A DNA stretch of 64,000 bases. Source: Homarus americanus. Its lineage: Eukaryota > Arthropoda > Malacostraca > Decapoda > Nephropidae. Position numbers and translations under genes: made by a program. The notes under the pieces were generated by a model that saw nothing but the letters and a program-made list of their open reading frames with translations, searched no databases and was not told where the DNA came from. Location: NCBI RefSeq assembly GCF_018991925.1, contig NW_024735503.1, positions 2,290,907-2,354,906 on the forward strand, given 5' to 3'. The stretch's first letter is position 1, and every line of letters starts with the position of its first letter. Positions 1 to 11,460 of the stretch are shown piece by piece.

Positions 1-72
1 GCAGTCGCGTGCAGTGTCAACCATATTATGTCCTTATATACCAAGGGCATAGTATTCAGTCACTCCGCCCAA

Positions 73-138
73 CTACACCTCCTCTACACACCCTGGCTAC
101 TCCCCCTCGACACCCCAGCTACTCCTCCTCTACACCCC
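73..138. repeat. Minisatellite, CTACTCCTCCTCTACACC type
   Basis: Imperfect tandem copies of an approximately 18-24 bp unit built on ACTCCTCCTCTACACCCC. It is the reverse complement of the array at 3.24-3.40 kb. Confidence 0.6.
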
Positions 139-301
139 AAGTCACACCTCAGCTGCACCGTTCTCACACGCCACTCTTGCAGGCCGCTATCATCCGTCAC
201 TCTTAGATTTCTCTTACCCGTTACCCTCCCAGACCCCTCCCACTCTCTCTGTCCTGTCATCAGCTACTCTGTCTCTCTCTCTGTCCCCTCTCATCAGCTA
301 T

Positions 302-321
302 TCTCTCTCTCTCTCTCTCTC
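302..321. repeat. (CT)10 microsatellite in a CT-rich block
   Basis: A pure CT run. The surrounding 230-520 block is pyrimidine-rich on the plus strand. Confidence 0.85.
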
Positions 322-407
322 CCCCTTGTGAGTCTCCGCCCTGTACTCTTCATCCACACCTACAGATGAGTCTCACCCCGTCAGTAGTAACCCTCAGCTG
401 TCGTCCT

Positions 408-507
408 GCCTCATCCTCTCTCACACTCCCTCATTCCACCACATGTCACTCACCTGTGCCTCATCCTCTCTCACACTCCCTCATTCCACCACCTGTCACT
501 CACCTGT
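408..507. repeat. Tandem duplication, 50-bp unit
   Basis: Two adjacent copies starting GCCTCATCCTCTCTCACACT, 408-457 and 458-507, with one difference, hence recent. Confidence 0.9.
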
Positions 508-771
508 CTTCCTCTTGACTCCTGCCAATGATGACCTGACCCTTGTTGACGTCATCACCACCAACCACATCAGGACTGTCACTCATCGTTGTTGTTGTCA
601 GATAAAGAATATGTCACATGTTTACAGAGTACTGACCCCCTCCTGTAAGTGGAGCACGAGGGGGGGGGGGTACAGGGCGGGAGAGGGTGAGGGCGATGAA
701 GTGAGGTAAAGTGAGGGACAGGGAGAGGCAGATTCACGGAGTTAGGAGAGGGTTATGAAGAGACATTGATT

Positions 772-837
772 GTCAACACAGTCAGTAGTGTGTGTCAACA
801 CAGTCAGTAGTGTGTGTCAACACAGTAAGCTGTCAGT
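772..837. repeat. 22-bp tandem repeat, about 2.5 copies
   Basis: GTCAACACAGTCAGTAGTGT is the core of the unit. A diverged copy follows at 845-870. Confidence 0.85.
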
Positions 838-1408
838 TTGCTAAACAGTCAGTAGTCAGTGTCGACACACTCTGGTTCTTCCCTAGAAGCAACAGAAAAG
901 CGTATCTTGAGTTTCATTTCCTGGCGGAGACGTGTGTCAGTGGGGAACGTCAGTCAAGGCTCGCCATCACCACCGTCTTTCCGTCCATAATTTGTAGAAA
1001 GCTTCACGTTATGGTGTGTGAACTTTCTTCAAAATGATGATATTATTATCTCTTGCCTCACGAGTAGTAATTATCTGGGTGTGTCATGGGAAAATTTTTA
1101 TAAGAACCTATAGCAGTGTTGTTGTGCTTATCACAAGGCAGGAGACGTGTAGCTCTATAATGGAGTGGAAATTATTGCCGGTAAATAGTGTCTCGGTGCT
1201 ACAGTGCTCCCAAGTGGCTCGTCGTGGTAGCTGGGCCCTGGCGCATTCAGGGTAAATCTGTGTAGTATCTTGGGGCCAGATTGTCATACGCACGGCCTAC
1301 TGGTATATCGATACACCCACACACACCCACACACACTAGTCCAACTAGGGCAGGTAGTGCTGATCGTCAGCCCACATATTTGAGGGCGAGTCTAGCATCA
1401 ATACTCAC

Positions 1409-1486
1409 CACTGCCGTGTGGGTCCCCTTCAGGAGGAGAAGCTTGGGGATGGACAATCCGTAAGACAAATCCAATATTGAACTCAT
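1409..1486 (-). CDS. Candidate coding exon (weak)
   Basis: On the minus strand an ATG (1486-1484, context CACCGATGAG) opens 26 codons: MSSILDLSYGLSIPKL, then LLLKGTHTAV. They end exactly at a strong donor, GTG^GTGAGTATTG (GT at 1408-1407), in phase 0. Reading through the donor gives another 13 codons before a stop. No second exon was identified and the peptide is not recognised, so it may be chance. Confidence 0.18.
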
Positions 1487-1704
1487 CGGTGCCAGGACCA
1501 TGTAGGATGATAAAATGACTTACTGCTCTGGTGTGATGTAGACCACACCTTTATGGGGAACACGTAAGTATACGATCAGCGTTAAATAATATCTAAATTT
1601 CGAATGGTTATATTTAATGGAATAATTAACTTACAAAGATGATTTTGTTCTTTGAAACGTCAAAGAATTATCAAAGATTAAAAACAACATTCAGTAAACT
1701 ATAA

Positions 1705-1728
1705 ACTGAGCGACACATTTCGCTCAGT
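1705..1728. repeat. 8-bp perfect hairpin
   Basis: ACTGAGCG, an 8-nt loop (ACACATTT), then CGCTCAGT. It is short, and AGTAAAC also repeats on both sides. This could be chance. Confidence 0.5.
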
Positions 1729-1729
1729 A

Positions 1730-2680
1730 AACATCCAGACGATGTTCATCATCTGTTCATACTCGGCTCAGCTTGACTGAAGAAATAGTTGCAATGACTG
1801 CGGTGATGTTTACCTCTAGTAGCAAGTTTGGTCAATACCCATATGTTATGGGCAGGATTAAACCTTATATGATACAGGAGAGTCCAAACATTGACCCAAA
1901 TAGACAAAACAATTACAAACACTCTCACTCCTCTTGTGGGGCCCGTTTGTAAAAACTGATCTCATAAATAGGGGCGACCCGACGAGGCTGACACACACTG
2001 CCCCAAAACAAACACATTACCTCGTGTGGCTTCCACCGACGATAAATCCATAATTAGAATTCCAGGAGGAAGGGAGAAACAAAGTGAAATGGATTCTCTA
2101 TTGGCAAAATGGGTTTACTCATGAGTGTGTTCCATCCATGTGTATGTCAGGGAGAACTGCACGAGATACTTTAAGAGAACAAGAAATTTGCTAAGTAGAA
2201 TGTATAAGTTTAAAGTCTTACATTGCTGCATTGATTAAATATTTTCACGCCACCTCCGTTTCCTCCTAAAAAATTAAACAAAATATAAAACTAAAATACA
2301 GATGAAACATGCAGAAGATTGTCAAAATTTAATTAGAAATAAAAGTTTCATATAATAAAAAGTAAAAGATTTCGCCTGGTCTCTGGTGACATCAGTTTAA
2401 GGGGAGGAAGAGGAGACGCTGCTACTCACTCGTAATTTCAGCCAATCATATTATAGAATTTCAATCTTTAATTATCAAATAGAATCAAAATGAAATTACT
2501 TAAATTAAAACATTACACCTCAGCAATAATATTACTCATAGTAACTGATTCATTATTTTTTCATCTCATTCTCTTAAAATTGAGTCATAACTAAAGTTGA
2601 GTAGAAAGATGGCAGGCGCATCTAGCTAGGTAGAGACTGTGGTAAAGTATTACTATAGACTAAAACTACCAGCTGGTCTT
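1730..2680. other. No gene seen; AT-rich
   Basis: No convincing frame, repeat or splice pattern was found beyond scattered AATTA-rich words. Confidence 0.5.
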
Positions 2681-2718
2681 ACTGCCAGAGTAAACCATGA
2701 ACAAGAGTAATCGTATGT

Positions 2719-3087
2719 TTAACACAGGAGATCAGGACCCCAGTCAGAGGAAGGGAGAAGACGTGTGAGACGAAAGGGCGAACCGTGGTGCCGGGAAAGA
2801 GAGGTACAAGGCTGAGGCAAAACCTGACAAATAACTTCCTGCCGTTTCTCCAGACTCCAGACAATGCTGAACAAACGAGAATCGGAGGACGGGACAAATA
2901 ATGGTTGAGAGGGAGGGTCTGAGAAGCAACTTGGGGAGGATCTGGAGTAGCAAGAGCTGCCAGTATCAAGTGCAACGACCATGTTATAAACCGTGAAGCC
3001 TGGACTGAAGAGGAAGGAGCTTGAGGCAGTGGGAGCGGCTTGTTGAGGAGGAGCTGGTAAAGGGGGCATGGGAGCAGAAGTGTTCAT
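2719..3087 (-). CDS. Ser/Pro-rich open frame, 122 residues (weak)
   Basis: It starts at a true ATG with MNTSAPMPPLPAPPQQAAP and stays open for 122 codons. All three minus-strand frames are unusually open here because the block is locally GC-richer, so openness alone is weak evidence. There is no recognisable domain and no signal peptide. Possibly an exon, more likely chance. Confidence 0.15.
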   Translation of the reverse strand: MNTSAPMPPLPAPPQQAAPTASSSFLFSPGFTVYNMVVALDTGSSCYSRSSPSCFSDPPSQPLFVPSSDSRLFSIVWSLEKRQEVICQVLPQPCTSLSRHHGSPFRLTRLLPSSDWGPDLLC

Positions 3088-3241
3088 CAGTGGCTTTGGT
3101 GGCCCCGTAGGACGTGGGTACTAAGGGCGGTTTGTTCTCCAAGAGTTGTGGGATCCTTGAAGAACCGTTTGTTCCGCAGACTGAAGTGTCTTGAAGGCCC
3201 TTACAAAAACCACATCAACGTGCAGTTGGGGGTGTACCTAG

Positions 3242-3398
3242 TGGTGTAGAGGAGCAGTAGCTGGGGTGTAAAGGAGTAGCAGGGGTGTAGAGGAGTAGTA
3301 GCAGGGGTGTAGAGGAGTAGCAGGGATGTAGAGGAGTAGCAGGGGTGTAGAGGAGTAGTAGGGGTGTAGAGGAGTAGTAGCTGGGGTGTAGAGGAGGT
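3242..3398. repeat. Minisatellite, GGTGTAGAGGAGTAGC type
   Basis: Eight or so copies of an 18-21 bp unit, GGGGTGTAGAGGAGTAG(TAG)CA. This is the same family, inverted, as the array at 73-138. Confidence 0.85.
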
Positions 3399-3750
3399 GT
3401 AAGAACAACAACACAAGAAGAAGCTTGGTCAGCACTCCCAAGCTAACAACAACAGCAACAACAACGAAACAAACGCCAAATAATCCTGTGTGTGATTAAT
3501 TAATCATCTATAACGTTATTACTGATAATTGTCGGAATCCGTTTAACACAAAATCTATCTCGTGATGACTCCACCTGCACAGTTCTCCACTAACATCTGG
3601 GGCCTATGCTTTGTGATTTCGTTATTTTGAATTTACCCAAATGTAATAATATAAAATTCATTACTGGACTATACATACAAAGTGGGGAGAGTAAATCACA
3701 TGTCTCTTACCATATTAGAGTATATACAACAGGTATTTGATTCCAGCTTA

Positions 3751-3753
<3 letters not shown>

Positions 3754-3789
<36 letters not shown>
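3754..3789. repeat. (GT)n microsatellite
   Basis: About 18 uninterrupted GT repeats. Confidence 0.95.
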
Positions 3790-3790
<1 letters not shown>

Positions 3791-4309
3791 GATAGAGTAA
3801 TGAATACCTGTGTTCATTATAGGTATGGGTCATCAACACCTCTCCTGTACCAATGTATATACTCGTATATGTTGTGTAATTTATTTCCTACTGTAACAAA
3901 TTTCAATGTTTTCGGAAGATTTCAAAGGATTCAGCAGAAAACTTTTACAGGGCAGCCAAATTCTTCCTCTGCTTTGGAGTGAAACTGTACACATGTTTTT
4001 TTCGTAGCAAGTGTATTAAACATTTTTTTTAAGTTCTAAAATGTAGAGGAAAAAATTGTCTCTGAAAAAAAATATCAAATTATCTTATCTTTAACTAGAT
4101 AATGATAAATTCTCAAGAAAGAATTATTTATCAACTTTTTAACACCCGATGGTCATCTACGTCACGTTCTGGTCGTCACACAGGGAACAGTTGTTGATCA
4201 GCTCCACATGCAGACCTTTATCATGCAGATCACACTTTCCTCGGCGCCTTTGACTCTAAAATTATTTTTTCTTAAATTTACATAATGTTTGAACATGAGT
4301 GATTCCTTG

Positions 4310-4310
<1 letters not shown>

Positions 4311-4350
<40 letters not shown>
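4311..4350. repeat. (GTCT)10 microsatellite
   Basis: A pure GTCT run in AT-rich flanks. Confidence 0.95.
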
Positions 4351-4451
4351 TTTAATGTGTGCATTTGTGTGGTGGTATTGATGTGGTCATATATTCGTGT
4401 GCGCAAAAGTCTGGAAGTATTCGTACACTATTATGAGTAGAGTTATGGTTT

Positions 4452-4604
4452 GGTGTAGGGGTGAGAGATGAGACAGGTAGGAGTGTAGGGGTGAGAGATG
4501 AGACAGGTAGGGGTGTAGGGGTGAGAGATGAGACAGGTAGGAGTGAGAGATGAGACAGGTAGGAGTGAGAGATGAGACAGGTAGGAGTGTAGGGGTGAGA
4601 GTTG
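4452..4604. repeat. Minisatellite, GAGATGAGACAGGTAGGAGT type
   Basis: Five to six copies alternating between about 30 and 22 bp, because a TGTAGGGG segment is present or absent. Confidence 0.9.
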
Positions 4605-4708
4605 AGGGTAGAAGCAGTGAGAGCAACAAGGGACTAAAAGATAATATTATATGTTAACTTAACTCCCATAACCTAGACTTCCGCTTCCTGAGGTTGTAAA
4701 CATACATT

Positions 4709-4836
4709 CAATGAAACCTCGATTTAACGGACTATATCAAGAGAAAAGTCCGTTATATCGAGGGTCCGTTACATTTAAAATCTCCGTCTAACGAACTATA
4801 TTGATATGAAAAGTCCGTTATGTAAAGGTTTCACTG
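4709..4836. mobile_element. Palindromic MITE, pogo/Tigger-like termini
   Basis: The 128-bp element begins CAATGAAACCTCGATTTAAC and ends GTAAAGGTTTCACTG; the ends are imperfect inverted repeats. Inside are two further inverted units, each pairing AACGGACT/AACGAACT with AGTCCGTTA, so the whole can fold as a double hairpin. CAGTGAAACCT...TTAACGGACT is the terminal style of pogo/Tigger-type Tc1/mariner elements. No transposase is present, and I see no clean TA target duplication. Confidence 0.7.
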
Positions 4837-5535
4837 TTTATTATTGTTGAAATATCTGGCTGTGTCGCTGTTCATCTTGCTCGGCCAATCACCGAGCCTT
4901 TACCAAACAGCCAAGGTGCTTTACCACTCAATTGGTTAGCACATAACTTGGGGGTGGGCATAGTCTACCCCTGTACACTCTCGGTGCCTCCCTGACGTCC
5001 ATGGAATATATTTTAGCCTGTACAGTACCATAAGCGGTTGGCAAGTTATGGATGATGCTAATTTAGGTTTGACAGGTCTCCTATAAACACCAGACCTTAT
5101 GGCAGTGGTGGTGATTTTATTACATAACCCCGCAGCTCAATAATTGGGAAATGTTGGGGAAAAATGGGATATATTGCCAAACAATTTAAAAATGTTTAGT
5201 CTTAATCCCTAACTATTATATACACGTATCTGATAAGGGTCTCAATCAACCAGAGTACCGTCCTCCTACACTTTATGAGGGTTGGCGACCACAGTCCTCT
5301 AAACGTTTTTCGGGCTGTTTTTACCAATCCTACAGAATTTTTTTATCTCTGGGGACCCATTTTTTTTTTATTTATCCATCCCAGTCTCTGCCTTCCTTTC
5401 AACCCATGATATATTATGATGGGGGGTTAGAGGGGTTATTCAACGAGGAATTTAATACAGTTGCAGCAGAAAATTGAGATTAGCAAGGGGGGGTTAACAC
5501 ACATTTTCTAGGAGTTGATCAAAATTTTTACAGTA

Positions 5536-5680
5536 GACGAGGGATCTCAGGTGGTAACAGAAGACGGTGGCTAGAATGGTGCAGTAGCTTCGTCCCAAAC
5601 TGACATATGAGGTCAAAATGATGATCAGAGAGAGTTGAGAAAGTATGCGTACTGAGCGCCTCTTGATTATGTGGTGTAAG
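5536..5680 (+). repeat. Dispersed repeat family A, copy 1
   Basis: GACGAGGGATCTCAGGTGG, AGTAGCTTCGTCCCAAACTG, ATGATCAGAGAGAGTTGAGA align with the minus strand at 56.71-56.85 kb at roughly 75-80% by eye. In one frame both copies end the same way: ...LPKFADEVIVMIRES-stop in copy 2 and ...RPKLTYEVKMMIRES-stop in copy 1. Copy 1 has two earlier stops. It may be the decayed end of a transposon-encoded protein; the family is not recognised. Confidence 0.5.
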
Positions 5681-5895
5681 AGAGGGAGGTTATTACCTTG
5701 CATGGCCTGCTGGGAGTCCTCGTTGTGTAGGAGCAAGAGGAGACAGGGGAATCATATGCAACCACTCGAGAGCTCAGGTGCGGGAACTACGAGGGGCTTG
5801 AGACGATGGAGGAGACGAAAATAAGAAGATTTGACGATTGTATTGAAGTGGGGTTTCCAGTTCAGTTTCTTCTCTACAGTGACGCCGATGAGCTT

Positions 5896-5896
<1 letters not shown>

Positions 5897-5961
<65 letters not shown>

Positions 5962-5964
5962 CGC
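5897..5964. repeat. Compound (GT)n(GC)n microsatellite
   Basis: About 28 GT repeats run directly into GCGCGCGCGCG, an alternating purine-pyrimidine tract with Z-DNA potential. Confidence 0.95.
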
Positions 5965-6452
5965 TCAGTCCCACCCTCTCCGGTTCAATCTAAATTTTTA
6001 ACGAACGATAAACTTCCCTCCGAGAGCCCGAGGAAGTCACCGCACCAAGGGATGTGAAAACGAACAGGAAATTCAGATTAAAGAACTAATTTCCCTCTTT
6101 GAATAAAATATTTCCTAACTATAACACCACCCACATGAGGTATAGTAAGTGGATATAAAGCTCTCCTCTACCTTAAATATTTTGGGCAGTAAATAAAAAA
6201 TAAAAATATATTAATTAATGTTTGAGTTTTGTCTAAAAAAAAAACTGAATGGGATTCTGTTGTTGAGCATTAGCCGCACTGTGCAGCCCTAATGCTGGCT
6301 CTTTCACTCTCACTTATGTTTTAAATTCTGCGCATGGTGGCCCGTGTAATGTTTTGTTTTTTTACCTCCCCGAATGACCTTGTCTGTGTGTCTGTCTGTT
6401 TTTTTTCCCGTATCAACGTCATCGGTCAACTACAATGGGTCGAGTAACCACT

Positions 6453-6650
6453 AAGTTAAGGTTCATTCACTCTAACTTCACTAAACCGACTTTAACCAAC
6501 TTAGTTTTACTCTCCCAAGTTCTACTTCCCCGAGGTTTCACTTACCCAAGGTTCACTAACCCAAAGTTCACTGTCATTAAGTTCAAACACCTCAGATTTA
6601 CTCACCCTAACCTCACCTAACCTAAGTTCATTCACCCTTTTGTTCACTTA
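6453..6650. repeat. Degenerate tandem repeat, TTCACTnACCCAAG type
   Basis: Roughly ten weak copies of a 15-18 bp motif such as GGTTCACTAACCCAAAG. The end contains CCTAACCTCACCTAACCTAA, which only superficially resembles the arthropod telomere word. Confidence 0.6.
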
Positions 6651-8010
6651 TCCATTATGAAATCACCTACCGACGTACACGCCATCACAATCACACTAAA
6701 AGGTATGTCCCTCAATATTGTCAATGCCTATGGCTATGGCCTGGCACTTGACATTATTAGGGACCTGCCACGCTTTGCCATAAACAGATAAATTGTACCG
6801 GGAAATTTTCCCCCCATACACTCATCATTCTGTTACTTTATGTAACTTGCTGACAAAACCCATGACCCTTCAGGCTTTTACGCCCTTAATGCATGAGTCA
6901 TAAAGGCAGGCATGAACTCGGCATGCTTCCCAGATGGGCGCTGTAAACGCTTCTGCGCTTCACCTTGCACAGGATGTACGGGGGTGCCCAATAAACTAGC
7001 CTCCTCGGGGGCAATCTATAAAAAAAAATCTACCCTAGACTCGCTCACCCAATGTTTCCCACCCTTCTTTCACTCACCCTTGATTAACTCACTCGAAGTT
7101 TATTTTCCATATCATCTTACAGCCTGACACTAACCCCAGCTGCATACCAACATACTGCTTCCCTCACTTACAGATACTCGTTGTAGACAAGTGTGTGGAT
7201 GACAAGCTAACTCGAAGCATGATTCAACCTTCCACTTTGTTATTAGCTCACAAAGGAGATGGTTCGTGGGGACCTTGTGTGAAACTATCATAGGCTAAAT
7301 AAGCTTACGAGTCCTGATCGTTTCCCTTCGCCCGTGTTAGAAGAATTGTTAAAAAGTTTGAGGAGGATTCTAGTCTTTTCCACAACGTTCAGGACACCTT
7401 CGGGTTATTAGGAATTTATATGTTATGCCTTTCAGTCTCCACAGCAGTCCTATTTATATAAGCTTTTTGTGTAATCATGAATCTGGCCTTATCTTCTCGC
7501 CTTTTACTAAGTTGGAACATATTTTTTATCAGGACACATTACGTCTGTTCTCAAGTGGACTCAGAAGGTTTACTTTTATTTTATCTTATTATAATTGTTT
7601 TTGCTTCACATACACTCATGTTTTTTGACGTGGATTCAACTTGTTCATATCGTAAATACTAAAAATATCACGCCGTTCCTGTAAGAACTATCCGAATAAA
7701 TCCGAAAATAAAAACATATTACTGTTTTAGTATTTACAGTTAATGAATACCATTACTCTATGATGTAGTTTACAGCGTGTGTCAGAGGCCGATGGTTGGC
7801 GGCTATACCAGTCATAACTCACTACGAGGCGGCTTCTGCTTCAGTCCCGGATGATAATGAACAATTACACAGTCGACATTGTTCCTCTTCAGGTCTGGAA
7901 TGCCGAGCCCCTGCAGCTTTATAGAGCATCCACGACAGGCCACAGGGATTACGGGGCCCCAAGTTGTATATGATGCTGTTCTCAGCTGCTGGCCTTAACG
8001 TCAGCTCGCT
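6650..8010. other. No gene seen
   Basis: Short frames only. A CTTTATAGAGC word near 7920 is a possible TATA with nothing coding after it. Confidence 0.45.
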
Positions 8011-8011
8011 G

Positions 8012-8096
8012 TTGTGTGTGTGTGTAAGTGTTTGTGTTAGTATTTGTTTGTGTGTGTGTGTGCGCGTGTGTGTGTGCGTGTGCGTGTGTGTGTGTT

Positions 8097-8128
<32 letters not shown>

Positions 8129-8140
8129 TGTTAGTTTGTT
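8012..8140. repeat. Impure TG-rich microsatellite
   Basis: TG repeats interrupted by TTTG, CG and AAG, hence old. Confidence 0.85.
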
Positions 8141-8215
8141 TGTATTAATCACTGAAGATTTCTTAACATCTGGAGTAATCTCTAGTCTTATGATAAACTC
8201 AGGATAGATCAGCGT

Positions 8216-8247
8216 TCAGACAGACAGACAGACAGACAGACAGACAG
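8216..8247. repeat. (CAGA)8 microsatellite
   Basis: A pure CAGA run. Confidence 0.95.
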
Positions 8248-9059
8248 CTATCAATTATCATCACATCAAACACCGCGACTTCGCTTGGGTTAAGTCGTCC
8301 CTGTAATAAGAAGTAAAGACGTAGACGACCTGATCTTATATCCATTTAGTATTGGACGACAACCCCAACTCACTGTAGTCCTCCTCTCTACAGCAATATA
8401 GTCAATACTTCACAATAAGGAGGTGACGACGACTAACAGAACTTATCCCGTCAAATATATTTAAGTGTCGTATATTCTTTCATTCTTGACTCAGTAATTG
8501 ATTTGGTTATTTGTCAAGACTGTCGAGAAAAGAAGAGAGGAAATATGAGAAGAAAAGAAAAATACTGTAGAGAAAAAAAAAAACTCAAACTATTTCTTCA
8601 TTCTTGTGTCATTGGCAACGAGTAAAACGCTAAACCAATATAGTTGACGCCATAAAAACGAAAGCAAATCCTTAAGGGCAAATCAGATCATCCGTGAGAC
8701 GATATAATGTTATTTCAGAATCAGAATATATATATAGCAGTAACAGGGGAGGGGGGGGGGGACATAGATAAGCAACAATAACAAGCTCGTCATATGCATT
8801 TCCAAGAAGGTGAGCGTATTATTATTATTAGAAGTGATCATTTTATCTCTGCACATTTCAGGAGACTTACTGCACCACGGTTGGTTCAAGACTAGTATGT
8901 GATGTTGCCTCCTGTAAAATGTTGTTATAATGTGGTGATTTGGGGTTCCTAGCTTTATAAATTTCGAGAGAAAAATGGGAATGAACCGAGATTATTAACT
9001 AGCTATGGTTAATCTGGATAGACAAACAGCTACACAAGGATAGCATTACAAACATAACC

Positions 9060-9109
9060 ACACACACACACACACGCAGACACTCACTCACTCACTCACT
9101 CACTCACTC
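9060..9109. repeat. (AC)n followed by (CACT)7
   Basis: A short AC run, a GCAGA break, then CACT repeats. Confidence 0.9.
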
Positions 9110-11280
9110 TTCACTTTTTTAATTATGTTGATTATTTTTTTTCACTATCCACGACAGAACTGGATACATAGGTTTTCCTACAGTCAACAAGAAAAGCTAA
9201 ATTATTTCTTATCCTAGTGACGTTGTGTGATAGAGTTTACCAGTGAGTGAAGTAAGGGTTTAAGCTGGAGTTTTAGCCTGGTCCAATAATTATCCGCCCG
9301 GGGAGAGATTTGGGGGAATGACAACACAGACAGCGGGAGCCAACGAGGGAAAACAATGTAGCGAGTGAGTCATGAGGTAGAATTGTTTGTGGGTAATTTA
9401 TTCCATTTGGTTCATTTCTAAGTTTTAATACACTTGAGATTGTTAATAACTAGCCTAGTCACTGTTTATATTTTGTTCCTGTAAGTCTGTGTTGATTTCT
9501 ATTTAGTTTGTAGTATTGTTCCAGGACGCCCAATATTCCGGTCTGTTAGAGTGTTTAGTAAAGGTTTAGTGATGACCAACAGGAATGTATACTAATAACC
9601 AGACTGCAGCAGGTGTAGATAACATTCATCTCTGAGGTGACTTAAGTTAAAAACAAACCCCAAGATCATAACAAGACACAATGTTTTATGCTCATGAACT
9701 CCCTGTATCCTCGACTCACTGTTGGCAACCTGTTTTATTCCTAAATGATACCTGCAGGCCACTCACCATTAATGGTGGCTACAGGCCAGGCACCTTTATT
9801 CTTAACTGCAGGCCAGTCAACCTTAATGATGTGAAAGTGTAAAATGTAAGCAGCTTCTGATCCCTACTGATAGCAGCTCACAGAGCGGCCGTCATCACGA
9901 GGTGAGGTCACGCTTGCTCGCTTCATACCAAGTTTGGCATGTTTATAACAGCAGCAGTAAAGGCAGGCCTCCACTACCAATATATCCTCGTAGTGTGCTG
10001 TTATAACATATAGTAATTACTTGGCACCGTAAACAAACCAGTTTTTTCCCCAACCAATCATTGCTCTATGTTTACCTCATAAAACGTTTCCACTTTTCTG
10101 AAAAAAAGAAAATATATATCCATGAAAAATGTTAAATGCCTTTTCGGGGGAAAAATAAAATGTGATTGTCAACACGTCTAACTTCCCCTTGACGGTGATC
10201 CTGTTTGGTGGTGATCAAGAACAGATTTCGTTTGCCTTAAATAATGCCAGAAGTGTTTGCTGTCAGATCACGGCCTCTTGTCCCAGCTTGATATAAAGGA
10301 GCAAATTTTGTCCTCGTCAACCAAGAGAAATGTTGAGTTTCTTCTGTTCGGGTTAGATGATAGGAGGTAGGAGTGATGGATGCATAATATATCTATAATT
10401 TACACATCTTATTTTTGTTGCCGACCAGTCCTCGTTAATATTACTGTTGTCAGTTAAATTAACCTTTGAAAGAAATGTAACATACACACAGCAAGTCTTC
10501 CTGTCATACTAAACCATTTATACTAAGTAACAAAGGTTCTACATCTATACAAAATATTACTTCTCTCTCAACTTTTCCCAGGTCACAAGAATGTCACCGT
10601 ATACTTCTTTACCAATATATTTGTCAGCATCCAGCAGTAACTTCCACATTTCCCTCTTCTCAAGTTCCTTCACGTATATCAAGTATCCTCCCAAGAAAAT
10701 TTTAATATATTCTTCCATATCTCATTTTCCCTCTATTTTGCCCAGATTCCATCCCAGCAATTTCAATATTTATGTCCATTCTCAACCCCCGCCCACACCC
10801 CCTGTTGCATTTTCAGTATCTACCCTAAGCAATATCAATCTTTTTCATTTATTTCCCTCACTGCACATACAATACCTCTCCCTGTCCCCCTTAAACCTAT
10901 TTTCAGTCTTTTTCTTCCTTTTCAGAACTTATACTCTCACCTGACAACAGTTAGAGTAAAACAGTAAGGTGTGAAACAGAGAGAAACTGATTATTCTGTG
11001 TGTGTGTTTTTTAATGATTTTTTTCACTTGTTCCTTTAACTGATTTACACGAGGCACGGTTCTTGTTGTCCTATTTACAGTGGACCAGTGTATCTGTATC
11101 ACAGTTAGGCCCTGAGGGTAATCCATGGGTATACCTATAGTCTTAAAGGAGTTTCGTAAATAATGTATTATATAACCTTTCTATAATAGGGAACTTGGGA
11201 TGGCACTCCCCAAGACTCTCAGGTTCTCTCTGTAAAGAAGACGACAACCTCAGATCTGTAAGCAATAGATCAAAGTTTAT
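9110..11280. other. No gene seen; pyrimidine-biased part at 10.56-10.93 kb
   Basis: An ATG-started 117-codon frame (10591-10944) falls in a T/C-rich block, so its Ser/Phe/Leu-rich translation follows from composition. Nothing else stands out. Confidence 0.5.
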
Positions 11281-11370
11281 TTTATATTTTAGAGATGATT
11301 ATAAATAAGTCCTTTGGGAAATTTACCCTGATTGCATCTGAAGGGAAAGGTATTTGCGGGTCACCACTGT

Positions 11371-11460
11371 CTTTGTCTTTCTGTTTGTCTGTTTGTCTGT
11401 TTGTCTGTTTGTCTGTCTCTCTCACTGGCTGTCTTTCTGCTTGTCTTGTCTGTCTGTCTC
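11371..11460. repeat. GTTT/GTCT-rich microsatellite
   Basis: Alternating CTGTTTGT words, then CTGTCTGTCT; impure. Confidence 0.8.

Noticed and set aside
2744..2953. Additional overlapping minus-strand frames at 2.7-3.0 kb
   Set aside because: They are shadows of one GC-richer block; only the longest ATG-started frame was kept, at low confidence.
10591..10944. 117-codon ATG frame
   Set aside because: The block is T/C-rich, which depletes stops in this frame; the Ser/Leu/Phe-rich product shows no domain or signal-peptide layout.
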